In this document: positions 11,580-23,025 of the stretch, piece after piece
How positions within the stretch are numbered: position 1 is the stretch's first letter
How the letters are laid out: every line of letters starts with the position of its first letter
From: Phyto melanocephala
Lineage: Eukaryota > Arthropoda > Insecta > Diptera > Rhinophoridae
Direction of reading: 5' to 3'
Length of the DNA: 64,000 nt
NCBI GenBank assembly: GCA_941918925.1
Contig: OW799237.1
Coordinates: 96,321,015-96,385,014 of the forward strand
Program-made: the position numbers and the translations under genes
The notes under the pieces: generated by a model
What the model saw: the letters and a program-made list of their open reading frames with translations, nothing else
Told to the model about the DNA's origin: nothing
Databases searched by the model: none

Positions 11580-14500
11580 TACAATAAATCACTTGTGAGC
11601 AGTCTGCAAAAATCGATTTGATTACCCCTCATTAGAATTGTATAGAACCAAATGCTGTAAATATCACATAAGCATTAAGTATTATCTCAAGAAATAAAAT
11701 TCGTTCTCATATTTTAAATTATTGCCTTATTTGTTTTCTGTGTAACTCGCTTTTCTTCACTTAAAAATTTTAGTTTTGCTCAAAAGCCAGTATATAATTG
11801 ATTTTTTATTTTAAAATAATCTAACAAAATACTTTTTGAATAAACAACATTCACTTGCAATAATAATTTTCTGAGTGAATGTAAAAAATTATACCGTGTT
11901 TCAGCTAAAAACTGTTTGTTCTTAATAAAGTCTCCTTTGAATTTTTTTTTTTTAATTAAATAAGCATAATCTAGTAATAAAGATAAAATATTATTTTTTG
12001 AAATTGCGTTGAAAAGAAGCTTTATACTCGAAGGTAAGTGACGAGGTTTTTTGCCTTATTGTATTTGTACTTATTGTCGTATACTGTCGACTATTTTGTT
12101 GTAAACCAAGTCGCATGATGTTATTCTCTATTTATCCAAATTGCAAATATATAGTTAGTAGCAACCTATTCATACGACTTTTACTTTAAATATCAGTATG
12201 TCCTTATATTCGCTTTCCTTTATTCAAACTTCATATTTTTTAAAATTTAAATTATATAATTTTGTTACCGAAAACCCCAATAAAAGTTGTGTTATTAAGT
12301 ATTTTTCTTTAGCATAAAAGAATTTGTTCATAATTCTTTATGTTGTTTGCTGATTTTAAAGAGTTCATAACTTGTTCACAACAAGAGAAAAAAATAGCAA
12401 ATTGCCTGTTGCCCGCTCCCTTGTCACCCGGAGACTCAGGTGTTTTTGTTAAACACCGCTGGGATTTGTTTTCTTGTACAAAATATGGTTACAAGTTTCG
12501 CAGTTAATTATACCATAATGCCACTAACCATTTTCATTTTATAGCAACAACTTTAGTCTTTTCATCTTCCTCTCTTTACTTTGCATGGATGTATCTACAT
12601 ACTTACATATAAGTTTGAGTGAGTGTAAGTATGTGCATGGGAATGCAAAAGTACTAAAACTTACTTACTTACCTTCTTATATTTTTGTATATTTTGTTAT
12701 TTAGAAACCAAAAGGTTTTGTATGTGTTGTTTTACACGTGTAAATTTCCATGGATGTATGTGTTGTATGCGCGTGCAAATGTTTCTATGTGCGTAAGTGT
12801 GTGTGTGTGTGTTCTGTGTGGTCTTAAGAAAATAATGTTAACTTAAAATTTTATATGAAAAGGTATTAAAGAAAATGTTTTTGCAACATGTGGTCTCTTT
12901 AGTAAGTTGTGCTTAGAAAAGTTCTAAAAGAGATGAAATTGTTGCGTGGTTGTGTATGTGTGGTTTGTGTACTTAAGAAATTTTGAAATTTTAAGAATTT
13001 AAGTAAACTTTTTAAACAAATTAGTAGACAGAATATCGAGTGGGATATAAAATATTTTCTTAAAAAGTATTGTTTGAATATTTAAGTTTTGGCAGCAATA
13101 AAATATGTGTAATCGAAGGAAGTTATTGAATCGGATACCTAAATAACAAGCTTAATTATTTCGGAACTACTAAGTGTCTCAGCAAATTTTAAACCTTTCT
13201 TGTTCCTTTATTTTTAGTGTAGTTTACTGTAGGCGTAATCACGCCTATTGACAATAAGTTTTATAACATCGGTGAAATTTGAACAGCTCCGATCGAGAAT
13301 TTGCTGAAAGCCTCTGTTTTTCGTAAATAAGTGTTTGTGTATGCATTTACGTGGAAATAATTGTCTGAACACATATTTTATATTTGAAAGAAAAAAAACC
13401 TCACGTGTAAAGAACTGGGGAGTTCAAATTAATATATAACGAGCTACATTCTGTTTTGTTGGATAACTTTGATTAGTCGTACGAACTCAAAGCGAAACTT
13501 AACCGATTCGTATAAAATTCCTGAATTTTTAGGCGTTTCATTGATTATGAATTATTTTTGAAAAAGAAACCAATCAATATATTATACAGTTATAAAAAAA
13601 ATCGAACAAGAAAAAGTCTACTTGAGATGACAAAGCTTTAAAATCACTGTTGCAGAACACCAATGTGTTATAAAAGTTGATTACTATCGCCCTATAGTAC
13701 AATAACCGAGATGGCCATGGGCATAATAAGACAATTCTAGGGTGGAGAGACGTAATTGCATCGCCGAGTTTTTGTATAAAAAAAAAATATTGAAAAAAAA
13801 CTATTAACATTTAATATAAATTTAAATTTACTCAGTTCACGATTCTGAACTTCCCCAGAAACAAATATTTAAGCGTTTTCCACTCCAAAAAAAATTGTAA
13901 CCTGGCTAATAGTGATAGAAAAAGTAAATTCATATCAAACACTGAATTTTCTGGATGAATTGGATGCTTTTGGGCCACATGTGGATAAGTATCGCCCTAA
14001 ACTCGAAGATTTTTTTTGCCACTTATGTATGCCTTAATACCGAAGGTGATCTTTTGTTCAATCTTATTTATTTTCCAACTGCCCCATGGCCTTTTCAGCG
14101 AATACACGTCATTTTCTATGGTCGTTGGTTTTCAAATATCGGTTAAGTTAAATTTTTTATGAGTACATATTCAATTCAATTTGCCAAACTGTATTCTGTC
14201 AGAGGACAAGTTCCGCTAACCGACACGAAATTAACTGCCACCGATCATCTATCGTACTAGCTACGTAGATACGTCCACATACTCAACCAACCTTCGAAAA
14301 TACTATCGAAATCGATATTATTATTAAAAATTATTTAAATACCAATTCAAGTCAACGACACTTATAAACACTAAATCGTTGACTTTAAGCATTAAAGTTG
14401 CCCTCTTATGAAATATGAAGCCATCACTAACTAATTGTACCGACAAGCAAAATCATAACACTAACAAATTAAACAAATTCCTTTGTGTTTTGCTACAATA

Positions 14501-14680
14501 AAAATGCCAACGATTGCACAGTATTGCCTTTAAAATAAAAATAACTACAACCATGGATATTGATTTAACTACTCAATATTAATGTTTTTACGATTGCTCA
14601 ATATAATTTTATGATTGTTCAAATGAATTTTTGCTTATTATTACAAAATCTAAATTCAGAAGTTTGGCATAAAAAGTAAG
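11580..14680. other. Gene-free AT-rich region
   Basis: No gene, RNA or transposon ends recognised. A (TG)n run lies at 12797-12812. Open frames at 13574-13810 and 13955-14146 have no recognisable domains and no splice-linked partner. Confidence 0.5.
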
Positions 14681-14683
14681 TAA

Positions 14684-15038
14684 GTCCCCGTTTAGACAGG
14701 GAAACATTTCGAAGGGAAACATTTTGTTTGGAAGAGACGGACGGGTGGTGAAGAGAATATGAAATTTGTTTCCCGTTCTCGGAAGCACGCTTTGTGCTTT
14801 CATCCTTATTGTTAACATTTTCTATGCTTTTTGACATTTGCTTTGTTCTCTATGTTTTATATTTGACTTTGTGTGAATAAAACTAAAAAAAATAAAAAAT
14901 TAACTAAATAAGATTAAAAATTAAATTATAAACTGGATTGTTTTCGACAACAATGTTTCCCTGTATGACCGCGAAGGAAAATACAAAAGAGAATTTCACA
15001 TGTTTCCCTTCGAAATATTTCCCTGTCTAAACGGGGAC
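14684..15038. mobile_element. MITE (family C), TAA-flanked, GTCCCCGTTTAGAC ends
   Basis: A 355-bp element. Its left end GTCCCCGTTTAGACAGGG recurs at the right end as the exact complement, and the repeat continues inward to about 40 bp (GAAACATTTCGAAGGGAAAC against GAAATATTTCGAAGGGAAAC). It is flanked by TAA at 14681-14683 and 15039-15041. The interior is AT-rich without a transposase. The TAA duplication points to PIF/Harbinger mobilisation. The near identity of the ends suggests relatively recent activity. Confidence 0.85.
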
Positions 15039-15062
15039 TAAGAAATTTTTTAAAGTTTAGTT

Positions 15063-15253
15063 CAAGGCGAATTCAATAAGGTGAACTCGTCCCTAAAACA
15101 ACTACAAAGTGAAAAAATACAAACGTGTATTTTGTTAGTGTAAAACAAAACGATATGTCAAAAATACACAAAAATTTGACAATTGGTCCCTAGAAGTAGT
15201 CAACAGCTGATGAGCAGCTGATATAATAAGTTCACCTTATTGAATTCGCCTTG
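15063..15253. mobile_element. hAT-type MITE (family D) with 8-bp duplication
   Basis: A 191-bp element with ends CAAGGCGAATTCAATAAGG and its exact complement, continuing through GTGAACT. It is flanked by GTTTAGTT at 15055-15062 and GTTTAGTT at 15254-15261, an 8-bp direct duplication that is the signature of hAT transposition. No coding capacity. A shorter relative lies at 50801-50881. It sits 24 bp from the TAA-flanked element at 14684-15038. Confidence 0.88.
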
Positions 15254-15959
15254 GTTTAGTTTTAAGGCAAAAGTCAAGACAGAAAGAATAAAAAATAAAA
15301 AATTTCTTAAGAAATTACTTTTTGTGAAAAGTCTTCTTATTAACCATAACTCACTCTAAGGAAAACGGAGACGATATTTACTGTAGACCTTGCGTTTCAT
15401 AACCAATAGAATTAAATGTATTAACCATATTGTGAATATTACTCTCGGTATGGCAGTTACGTAAACTGCGAAATAGGCGAAGTTGGCAAAACATTGCCCA
15501 AACAGCTTGATAAAATATGTTTATCATTAGTGCATGTTGTTGAACTTTATATCTATCTATGGTGATTAAAAAAAACACAATAATAATCACAACCAATTTC
15601 ACACACGTAAATTAAAAAAAAAAAAAAAAAACAAATAGCCGCTATCAACTAATTTAGTTCGAGCAACTCTATTCGAAGACAATTTCTAAGTTACAGAATT
15701 ACTCACATCAAATTTAAACATCATTGCTAAGATCGTTTCCTACAGGTAAAAAATTTTATAATTTATTCGAATGACAGATGTCAAGCCCACTTGCCATGAG
15801 ATAAGCGTTATTTTTTAGGCTTAAGTTCTAAAAACCGATATTAGCCGACTGTAAAGCATTATTGAAACCAGCTTCGATTTCATAATCAGCACTGTCGTGA
15901 TCATTAATTATTAGTCGTTTTTTTTCTTTCTTTTTTTAGGATAGACTGAAATTTTATTT

Positions 15960-16442
15960 ATAAAAAAAATTTATTAGTTATGTTCGATGATATTGATTAT
16001 GCAGATGACGTCTGTCTTCTATCCCACCGCTTCTCTAGCATGAAATCCAAGATTCAAGTCTTTGCTACACATGCTGCCAAAGCGGGATTGCAAATTAATA
16101 TCGACACAACTAAACCAATGCGCATAAACTCCTCATGCAATATGAACTTTCAGCTTTCGGGTCAACACATTGACGATGTTGAAAACTTTTGCTATCTGGG
16201 AAGTATAATTTTAAAAAAGCGGGGGCAGCAAAGAAGATATATAGAATAGACTGTGTAAGGCGAAACAAGCATTTGGCACGCTTAATAAATTCTGTAGATC
16301 GCAAAATATCTCAATTTAAACCAAACTTAAAGTTTTTAATAGCAACGTGAAATCTGTGCTTCTGTATGGCTGTGAAACCTGGAATATTTCGATTCGGGAA
16401 ATGATTTGGGGAATTTTAAATGTTGTTAAATGAAATTGAAAT

Positions 16443-16485
<43 letters not shown>

Positions 16486-16745
16486 GTATGCAAGCTTTTG
16501 TAAACCGCTGCCTCAGGCGAATACACAGGATATTCTGGCCTGTCACAATATCATATCAGGACTTGTGGAACTAAACAAATCAGGTCCCTTTAAACATAAG
16601 TATCCGATTGCATAAATTTAGCTGGCTCTCGACAGTCCGTTGAATATAACCCCCAATTATCCAGAAGACCTGGCAGACCTGCGAATACTTGGAGACGCCA
16701 AATTGAGAACGAGTTAAACTACTTTACTAGAGACTCGTTTGCTTA
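15960..16745 (+). pseudogene. RTE-like non-LTR retrotransposon reverse transcriptase fragment
   Basis: The frame at 15980-16249 begins in the RT catalytic region with DYADDVCLLSH, followed by KAGLQINIDTTKPMRIN and VENFCYLGSII, an order typical of the palm and following region of RTE/BovB-like LINE reverse transcriptases. Beyond a frameshift, KSVLLYGCETWNIS-like codons near 16345-16390, CLRRIHRIFWPVTIS at about 16510-16555 and a WQTCEYLETPN block at about 16670 continue the C-terminal part in several frames with stops. The upstream half is missing. Clade assignment is from motif memory. Confidence 0.7.
16448..16482 (+). repeat. Poly-A tract (35 A) inside the RTE-like fragment
   Basis: An uninterrupted run of A between two parts of the same decayed LINE. 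It could be an expanded A-run, a scar of a nested retroposed insert (the sequence just before it, 16395-16447, does not fit the LINE reading), or assembly slippage. Confidence 0.6.
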
Positions 16746-16759
16746 TAAGGAAATTGAGA

Positions 16760-17514
16760 ACTTCTTTATGTCAATATATTCACTTTTTAATGTTTTAGTG
16801 GATTTAATAAAATTAATCTTCATGTTGTATTATTACGAAATTTATAACATTATCATTTTTTGTAATATAATAAATCAAATTGAAATTCTGTCCAACGGTA
16901 TTTTATCCATATTATGTTTAATAGACAATAACAAATCAACAATTGACTTGAACCTTACACTCTCATGTACTACTAATTGAATTAAATACCAACAACAACA
17001 ACAACAATCACAGTACGTACAACATATTATCATCAGCATTAACAGCAGTAACATCAACAACCACAGCATCACCCCAACAGTTGAAATAAAAAATTAAAAA
17101 AAAGCAGAGATATAATTTCAAGCATTATTGCATACAATTGATTAAACAACAATTGAAATGTTTCAGTAGTCCAACAACGGTTGGCAAATACAGTGCGTTG
17201 TTATTCTTTTTTTTTCTATTTTTCGATTTAAATTTTTTCAAATTTCATGCAATCAGGGTGTAAGTTTATAATAAATATTAAAGTTTGTACAACTTTTCTA
17301 AAACACAACATAAATACAAATAAATATACTCTGAAGCTTTTGTACTTACAACGCATATTAAAAATGAACTAATAAAATTATACAAAAAAATACTGAGAAC
17401 GAAAAACATGTTTTGAATTGAAATACCGAATAAATATTGTAAAAACTGTGGAGGGGAAAGTTGGAAGAAAGAAACAAAAAAAAACGTTGTAATAATCGAA
17501 AAATTAAAATCAAA
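16760..17514. promoter_or_regulatory. Upstream region and probable 5' UTR of the insect-allergen-like gene
   Basis: An AT-rich stretch with CAA repeats (16987-17012) ahead of the start codon at 17515. No convincing TATA box or initiator can be named. The coding frame is open upstream to a TTG at 17461, but the first ATG in a good context is at 17515. Confidence 0.35.
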
Positions 17515-18565
17515 ATGGTGGAAAATCGAAAATTGTTTTATGCAATTAGTTTGATGTTATTGACTGGCTGTCAAATTATAACAATGTTGCCACACAATAT
17601 TGGCAGCAGTGAGAGCAGTAGTATAACAACAAAAACAACTATTAAAAGTAGTAGTAACAATAGTAAAAATATTGAAATTTTATTGGAGAAAGACAGTAGC
17701 AACAACAAAAACAACGACAACAACAACAGCAACAAAAATAACAATGACGATAGTGATTTTTTAATAATAGCGGCGGAAAGAATTCAAACAAAGCACAAAA
17801 TAGTTTCAAGTGAGGATGTATGGGAAAACGAGGAAAATAATTCTAGACCAACAGACAATATTGATGATTTGATTTTTCTCGACAAACGACCAATTAACCA
17901 ACATCTGAAACATCATCATCATCATCATTCTCTTCAACAGCAGCAGGCAAATGAACAAAATAATTTCGAATTCCGTCATGTAACCATGGACAATAGTGAG
18001 GGCAACACCAATAGCAACAGCAATGAAGAAACAGATTCATTAACAGATACAACCTACTCATCAATGATGGTTGTCGTTGAGGATGCCGATGGTGCTGATG
18101 AGGATGTAGCCGATGATGGTATACCGCATGAAATTGAATTACAGCCAGATAGCAACGATGATGAGGTCACTCCTCTTAATGTAACACCCTTAGATTTAAG
18201 TGATTTTCTAGCATTAATACCCGCTGTTAGAGTTAAAACAATTGTTAACCGTTATTACCACAACGATCCGGAAGTTCAGCGTGCCCACGCCTTTATGTCT
18301 AGTCGCGATTTTGCAATACTCAAACAGCAAATAATTGCCATACCGGAAATGTCAGCATTTTTACGTTATTTAAATAATAGTGGTTTAGATTTAGTCAAAT
18401 TTGTCACAGCTTTAACAAGTCTAACCTCATACGAACGTATGAACGTCGACAGCGTCAAAACAATGAATCTAATGACAGATCATACCTTAACAACAGCTGC
18501 AGCAGATGAAGCAACTGCAGCACCAGCCATAAAACAAACAACGACAAATATTGCGGAAGCAAATG
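17515..18565 (+). CDS. Insect-allergen-related (G12-like) secreted protein, exon 1
   Basis: The ATG at 17515 (context CAAAATGG) opens a signal-peptide-like segment: a basic start, then LFYAISLMLLTGCQIITML. The next 200 or so residues are low complexity (Ser/Thr, Asn/Lys, a His run, Asp/Glu). The C-terminal third is folded-domain-like: DFLALIPAVRVKTIVNRYY, then DPEVQRAHAFMSS, then SAFLRYLNNSGLDLVKFV. This is the pattern of the insect-allergen-related repeat (cockroach Bla g 1 and mosquito G12 family), helical secreted midgut or lipid-binding proteins. The exon ends AATG with donor GTAAGT at 18566, phase 1. The long acidic and Asn-rich N-terminal region is unusual for the family. The true function in this fly is unknown. 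Confidence 0.85.
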
Positions 18566-18738
18566 GTAAGTGAAAGTAAAATATAAAATTTAAATATTTT
18601 TTTTGTGAGTAATAAATCATTTAAGTAAAATAAATTTGTAGTTGTTGTTTAGTTTGCTTTAGAAGTATTTATTAGAAAAAAATAAGTAGAGGCCTTTATA
18701 GTTTAATAAAAATTCTTGTAATGTGCTAAGGTTTAGAT

Positions 18739-18742
18739 TTAA
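18739..18742. repeat. piggyBac target duplication TTAA (left)
   Basis: TTAA immediately before the left terminal repeat CCCTAATCTTACCAACAT. Its pair is at 21068-21071. Confidence 0.85.
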
Positions 18743-18759
18743 CCCTAATCTTACCAACA

Positions 18760-18776
18760 TGTGTCTGTGAGACACA
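18760..18776. promoter_or_regulatory. piggyBac subterminal palindrome, left 1
   Basis: TGTGTCT-GTG-AGACACA preceded by CCAACA. A likely transposase or host-factor binding site, by position and symmetry only. Confidence 0.6.
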
Positions 18777-18949
18777 TTTTGATGTTTGATTCAATAAAAC
18801 AACGAAACTTTGTTACATATTGACACCAAATTTTATGACTTTTATTTTACATCTGTTTTGTATAATTTCACAAAACAAAGTTGATAAATATTAAATTCCT
18901 CTATTTTTTATAAGCCAAAATAAAAAAAATGTAACATAAACTACCAACA

Positions 18950-18966
18950 TGTGTCTCAGAGACACA
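18950..18966. promoter_or_regulatory. piggyBac subterminal palindrome, left 2
   Basis: TGTGTCT-CAG-AGACACA preceded by CTACCAACA, 190 bp inside the first copy. The extended flank matches the right-end copy better than the first left copy does. Confidence 0.6.
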
Positions 18967-19229
18967 TACAAAGAATTTAGTAGAATGCGCAAATTTAGAA
19001 CAAAAGCAACTATCTGTCATATATGTTACAGAATTTATATTTGTTTAGCAGCAACTATCTTTCATATATATTTATACAAATTGCATATTTTCATATCACT
19101 TTATTAAATTTGGGGAATTCCCTTTTATTGAAATCAATAATCACCTGATACTGAATGTTGAAAAACAACAAATTAGTTGCGGTTAGATTTTGTAGAGTAT
19201 TGATGTGCAAGTTCATTTTATAAAAAAAT

Positions 19230-20945
19230 ATGCCAAAGCGACTTACAGAAGAGGAAATCCGACTAGCCGCGGAAGAAATTGATGAAGATATGGTTGATGA
19301 TATAGAAGACGAGGATATGTTTTTGCAATCTGATATCGAAGATAGTCAAAATAATGAAAATATTGAAGATGATGCTTCCGAGATGTCTGATACTATTTCG
19401 GATATTGAGGAAGATGCAGGTGAGGAATATGGTGAAATATTTGTTGGTAAGGACGGAACTCAGTGGTATTCTATTCCAAAACCTCAAAGGCGTTTTCCTG
19501 CTCGAAATATAATTCGGTGCGCATTGAACAAAGTTAACTTGCCACCAGGAAAACAAATTGAAGACCCTTTAGAGGCAATCGAGCTATATTTGAATGACGA
19601 AATTTTTGATTCAATTGTAAAATTTACCAATTTGTATGCAGTGACTACAAATCAGAATGCCTGGCGTCCAACAAATGTAACAGAAATAAGAGCCTATGTT
19701 GGACTTTTGATTACAGCGGGGACAAAAAAAGAAGCAAACACAGAGATTGCTGAGTTTTGGAGTTCGCGATATGGTTGCCCAATTTTTCGGGCTACTATGA
19801 GTCGAAATCGTTTTATGGAAATTTCCAAAAATTTGCGGTTTGACGACAAAAGCACTAGAAGCATTCGACAGCAAAAGGATAAACTGGCACCTGTAAGGGA
19901 TTTATTTGAAATTGTCAATAAAAATCTAAAAAAATTTTACACTCCTGGTGACAACCTTACTGTCGATGAGCAGCTTGTTCCGTTTCGTGGAAGGTGTTCT
20001 TTCCGCCAATATATGCCTAGTAAACCAGATAAGTATGGACTAAAAATTTGGTGGGTATGTGACAGCAAAACAGCCTACCCACTCAACGCAATACCTTACT
20101 TAGGCAAAATAAACAACCAGAGGGGTTTTGGTTTGGGCCAAAGAGTTGTGGAGGAGTTAGTTCAACCCTATGAAAACACAGGCCGAAATATAACATGTGA
20201 TAATTATTTTACGAGTTTGGAACTTGCGAATAACTTATTGGCTAAAGGTTTGACAATAACGGGCACTCTAAAGAAAAATAAGCGCTGTGTTCCTTCATCA
20301 TTTTTGCCAAACAGAAAAAGGCAAGTTGAAACAAATTTGTTTGGTTTTACCAATAATAAAACTTTGGTATCTTATGTCCCTAAACCGAATAGAGCAGTTC
20401 TTTTACTCTCTACAATGCACTATGACACCCACTGCGACTCACAAAATAAGAACAAATCGGAGGTAAATTTACATTACAATCGAACTAAAGGAGCAGTTGA
20501 CACTTTGGACCAACTTTCACATAGTTTTACTTGCCGGAGAAAATCAAACAGGTGGCCATTTACGTTCTTTTCCAATTTAATTGATGTTTGTGCAATTGCA
20601 GCATATATTATTTGGAAAAATTTACATCCATCATGGAAAGCAACACAAGCAAAAAAAGCTCGAAAACTCTTTTTACGAGAAGTTGCCGAAGGACTTATTG
20701 CCCCCCAAATACATCAAAGGTCAAGAAATAAATTACAACGTCCTATAGTTCAATGCATGGAAAAAGTTCTTCAAGAAGGAAATACACCAAGTACAACCAC
20801 TTCTACAACAAATAAACGTAAAAGATGCTATATGTGCGATCCAAAAATAAGTCGTATAATAAAGCAATGCTGCCAAATATGTAAAAATAATGTCTGCAAT
20901 GAGCATGCTACAAAAGTTATAAATTGTAAAGAATGTATTCAATAA
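19230..20945 (+). CDS. piggyBac transposase (571 aa, intact)
   Basis: A DDD-type transposase that excises and inserts DNA precisely at TTAA. The N-terminal 75 residues are acidic and probably disordered. The catalytic core shows TVDEQLVPFRGR with Asp246, ITCDNYFTS with Asp324 and GAVDTLDQL with Asp424. The spacings (78 and 100) match the catalytic triad of the founding moth element (78 and 101). The C-terminal 40 residues form a cysteine-rich zinc-binding domain (CYMC, CQICKNNVCNEH, CKEC) that in relatives binds the transposon ends. The length is normal, there is no internal stop, and the ATG at 19230 is the first in frame. AATAAA at 20941-20946 overlaps the stop codon. It has the orientation of the host gene. 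Confidence 0.95.
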   Translation: MPKRLTEEEIRLAAEEIDEDMVDDIEDEDMFLQSDIEDSQNNENIEDDASEMSDTISDIEEDAGEEYGEIFVGKDGTQWYSIPKPQRRFPARNIIRCALNKVNLPPGKQIEDPLEAIELYLNDEIFDSIVKFTNLYAVTTNQNAWRPTNVTEIRAYVGLLITAGTKKEANTEIAEFWSSRYGCPIFRATMSRNRFMEISKNLRFDDKSTRSIRQQKDKLAPVRDLFEIVNKNLKKFYTPGDNLTVDEQLVPFRGRCSFRQYMPSKPDKYGLKIWWVCDSKTAYPLNAIPYLGKINNQRGFGLGQRVVEELVQPYENTGRNITCDNYFTSLELANNLLAKGLTITGTLKKNKRCVPSSFLPNRKRQVETNLFGFTNNKTLVSYVPKPNRAVLLLSTMHYDTHCDSQNKNKSEVNLHYNRTKGAVDTLDQLSHSFTCRRKSNRWPFTFFSNLIDVCAIAAYIIWKNLHPSWKATQAKKARKLFLREVAEGLIAPQIHQRSRNKLQRPIVQCMEKVLQEGNTPSTTTSTTNKRKRCYMCDPKISRIIKQCCQICKNNVCNEHATKVINCKECIQ

Positions 20946-21008
20946 AAAATTACTTAACATAAACTAATTTGTAATTGTCTTATGCTTTTTTCTTTTAATT
21001 TGTATGTA

Positions 21009-21025
21009 TGTGTCTTAAAGACACA
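21009..21025. promoter_or_regulatory. piggyBac subterminal palindrome, right
   Basis: TGTGTCT-TAA-AGACACA followed by TGTTGGTAG, the complement of the left flank CTACCAACA. It lies 64 bp downstream of the transposase stop and 42 bp inside the right end. Confidence 0.6.
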
Positions 21026-21067
21026 TGTTGGTAGGATTTGTAAGTTTTTATGTCGGTATGATGAGGT

Positions 21068-21071
21068 TTAA
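21068..21071. repeat. piggyBac target duplication TTAA (right)
   Basis: TTAA directly after the right terminal repeat, pairing with 18739-18742. Confidence 0.85.
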
Positions 21072-22430
21072 AACACTCTACAATAATATAATAAGTGGAT
21101 AAGAGTAAATGGGTTTCCCGAGACTTTAATTAAACTCTATAAATTACAGAAACGTCCTTACGCTAAAGAAGGTGTTGCCGATTACGAACACTAAAGCCAG
21201 TTTACTTAAAAAAAATACTTCAAGGGATTTTGTTACACACTTTAAGAAAACAAATCTAATGGTTTTATCGAAACTTAAATAAACTTAAACTTGGAAATTA
21301 AAAAAAAAATTATTAAAAACAGCTGTTCTTTTGGTATTTATTTAAATTCAGTTTAAAACTTATTTTTCATTATCGTTCAGCAAGTCTTGAAACTTTAACC
21401 AATAAAACAGCTCCAAAAATGAATGCAATATCATGCAAAATATCTTAAACAATTCATGTAAAAAAACAAATTCAACTCATGAAACATCCGATGCTTTGCA
21501 CCAAATATGCATGAGTTCTGTGTACTTGTCAAAATAAAGTACAATTTATTAAAATATTCATGTAAACACATGATCTTCAATGACACGCTTATGTTAAAAT
21601 CATTAGTGTTTTCACCTAAATTTAATCACTTCGTCACAAGTTTAACCCCTTTATTTTTTTCGTTATAGATTTTCTTGCTGGGGTTCTAGCTGTTCTTTAA
21701 TACTAGTTATGTTCCTGATATTAATAAAAGTTTGATAGAAGAGATTAAAAGTTTTAAAATTTGATTTCAATACACTGATCAAAGAATAGATGTTGAAACA
21801 AATGACCTTTGATATTTCTGGCATTTTATTGATATTTTTCTCTTCGCATGAAATTATTTTCACAGTGGTCTACTGGTTCGAGGCAAATATCTTACGGTTG
21901 CTTCAGATACGAAATCCTGACATTAAAATCCCGACCATATGCTCTATATGTTCAGCTATTTGTTCGTTGATTTGAATAAGAAAACTATATTGTTCTGTTT
22001 ATTTATTCTCTCTATGTGTAATTTCTCTAGATATTATTTAAATAATCTAGAAAAAAAAAATTAAATAAATTTATAAATGAAAATGTTTTCAAATTTGTAA
22101 ACTGGCTACTTTTGCCCCACCCTATATAGAAATGCAATTTACTAAAGACAATGTATGTTTTAATAATCTAGCTTTTATTACGATAGAAACTAATTAAATT
22201 TTTTAAGACTACTTCGCCAAAGATATACCTTATGTAAACATATCTTGACTAAAGTAATTTAAATATATATTAAGGAGCTCTGAAAGTTGTTACAAAATAG
22301 CAATATTTTCTTATCTATAAACAATCTACCAAAATATATATTAAATAATAGGGTGTTAGGAAGAGTACAAAATAATGAGGAAATGCATGTAATTCTTCAC
22401 ATGAAATGTCTTCATCCTTTACTTTAATAT
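21072..22430. other. Intronic AT-rich stretch
   Basis: Part of intron 1. Short open frames only; no domains, terminal repeats or RNA genes seen. Confidence 0.5.
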
Positions 22431-23025
22431 ACTTTTTACACTCACCCTTCACACAGTGAAAAAGGTCCGCGTGTGTGTTGAAATCAACTTTTAGAAGCAC
22501 CACGACATCTCCTAGACCCGGGATCGGATTGTTATTGAAAATCAGAAAAATCGGTACATATAAGATATGAGAAAAAACCACGACCACCTCGTTGTTTTCA
22601 CATCAACAACATACATACAAACGTGTATACTGGTTAGAGTAAACGTGGCATCGAATCCCAGCTAAGCCAAAAAAAAAATTTTTTTATAATTATTATTTAA
22701 TTTTTATTTTATATATTATTTATATTTTTATTATTTATTTTATTTTTTTTTAATTTTTTTTTACTTCTTTTTATTTTTTTTTTAATTTTTTTATATTTTT
22801 TTTAAATTTTTTTATATTTTTTTTTTAATTTTTTTTAATCTTTTATTTTTGAAACACATACGTAAACTCAATTTATAATTTTACAAAGGGATTTTTGTTA
22901 TATGTATGTAGTACGTATTTCATCTGAGATGAATGGTGATAACTACAAACAATTGTTATTGCATGACTACACGTTGTGAAGGGTATATAAGATTCGGCAC
23001 GGCCGAATATAGCACTGTTACTTGT
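22431..23025 (-). repeat. mini-me/DINE-1-like repeat, copy 3 (reverse)
   Basis: Read on the reverse strand it starts ACAAGTAACAGTGCTATATT with the ATTCGGCCGTGCCGAATC hairpin and TATACCCTTCACAACGTG. It passes through the T/A-only tract and a CGAGGTGGTCGTGGTTTTTT block shared with 9995-10020, and ends near the ACCCTTCACACAGTG block at 22444. It closely parallels copy 2 at 9576 but lacks the (GGACAGAC)n array, where only GGGTCTAGGAG-like sequence remains. Confidence 0.7.

Larger units (their letters stand above)
18743..21067 (+). mobile_element. Complete piggyBac transposon
   Basis: A 2325-bp element, close to the usual piggyBac size, flanked on both sides by TTAA. Left end CCCTAATCTTACCAACAT; right end, read inward, ACCTCATCATACCGACAT, identical at 14 of 18 positions. 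Subterminal palindromes TGTGTCT-NNN-AGACACA occur at 18760-18776 and 18950-18966 on the left and 21009-21025 on the right. Each is flanked by CCAACA or its complement, so the right copy is in inverted orientation. It encodes one intact transposase (19230-20945). With both ends, target duplications and an unbroken ORF it may still be mobile. It lies within intron 1 of the host gene. Confidence 0.93.

Noticed and set aside
19263..19918. Minus-strand ORFs under the piggyBac transposase
   Set aside because: They are antisense shadows of the transposase reading frame.
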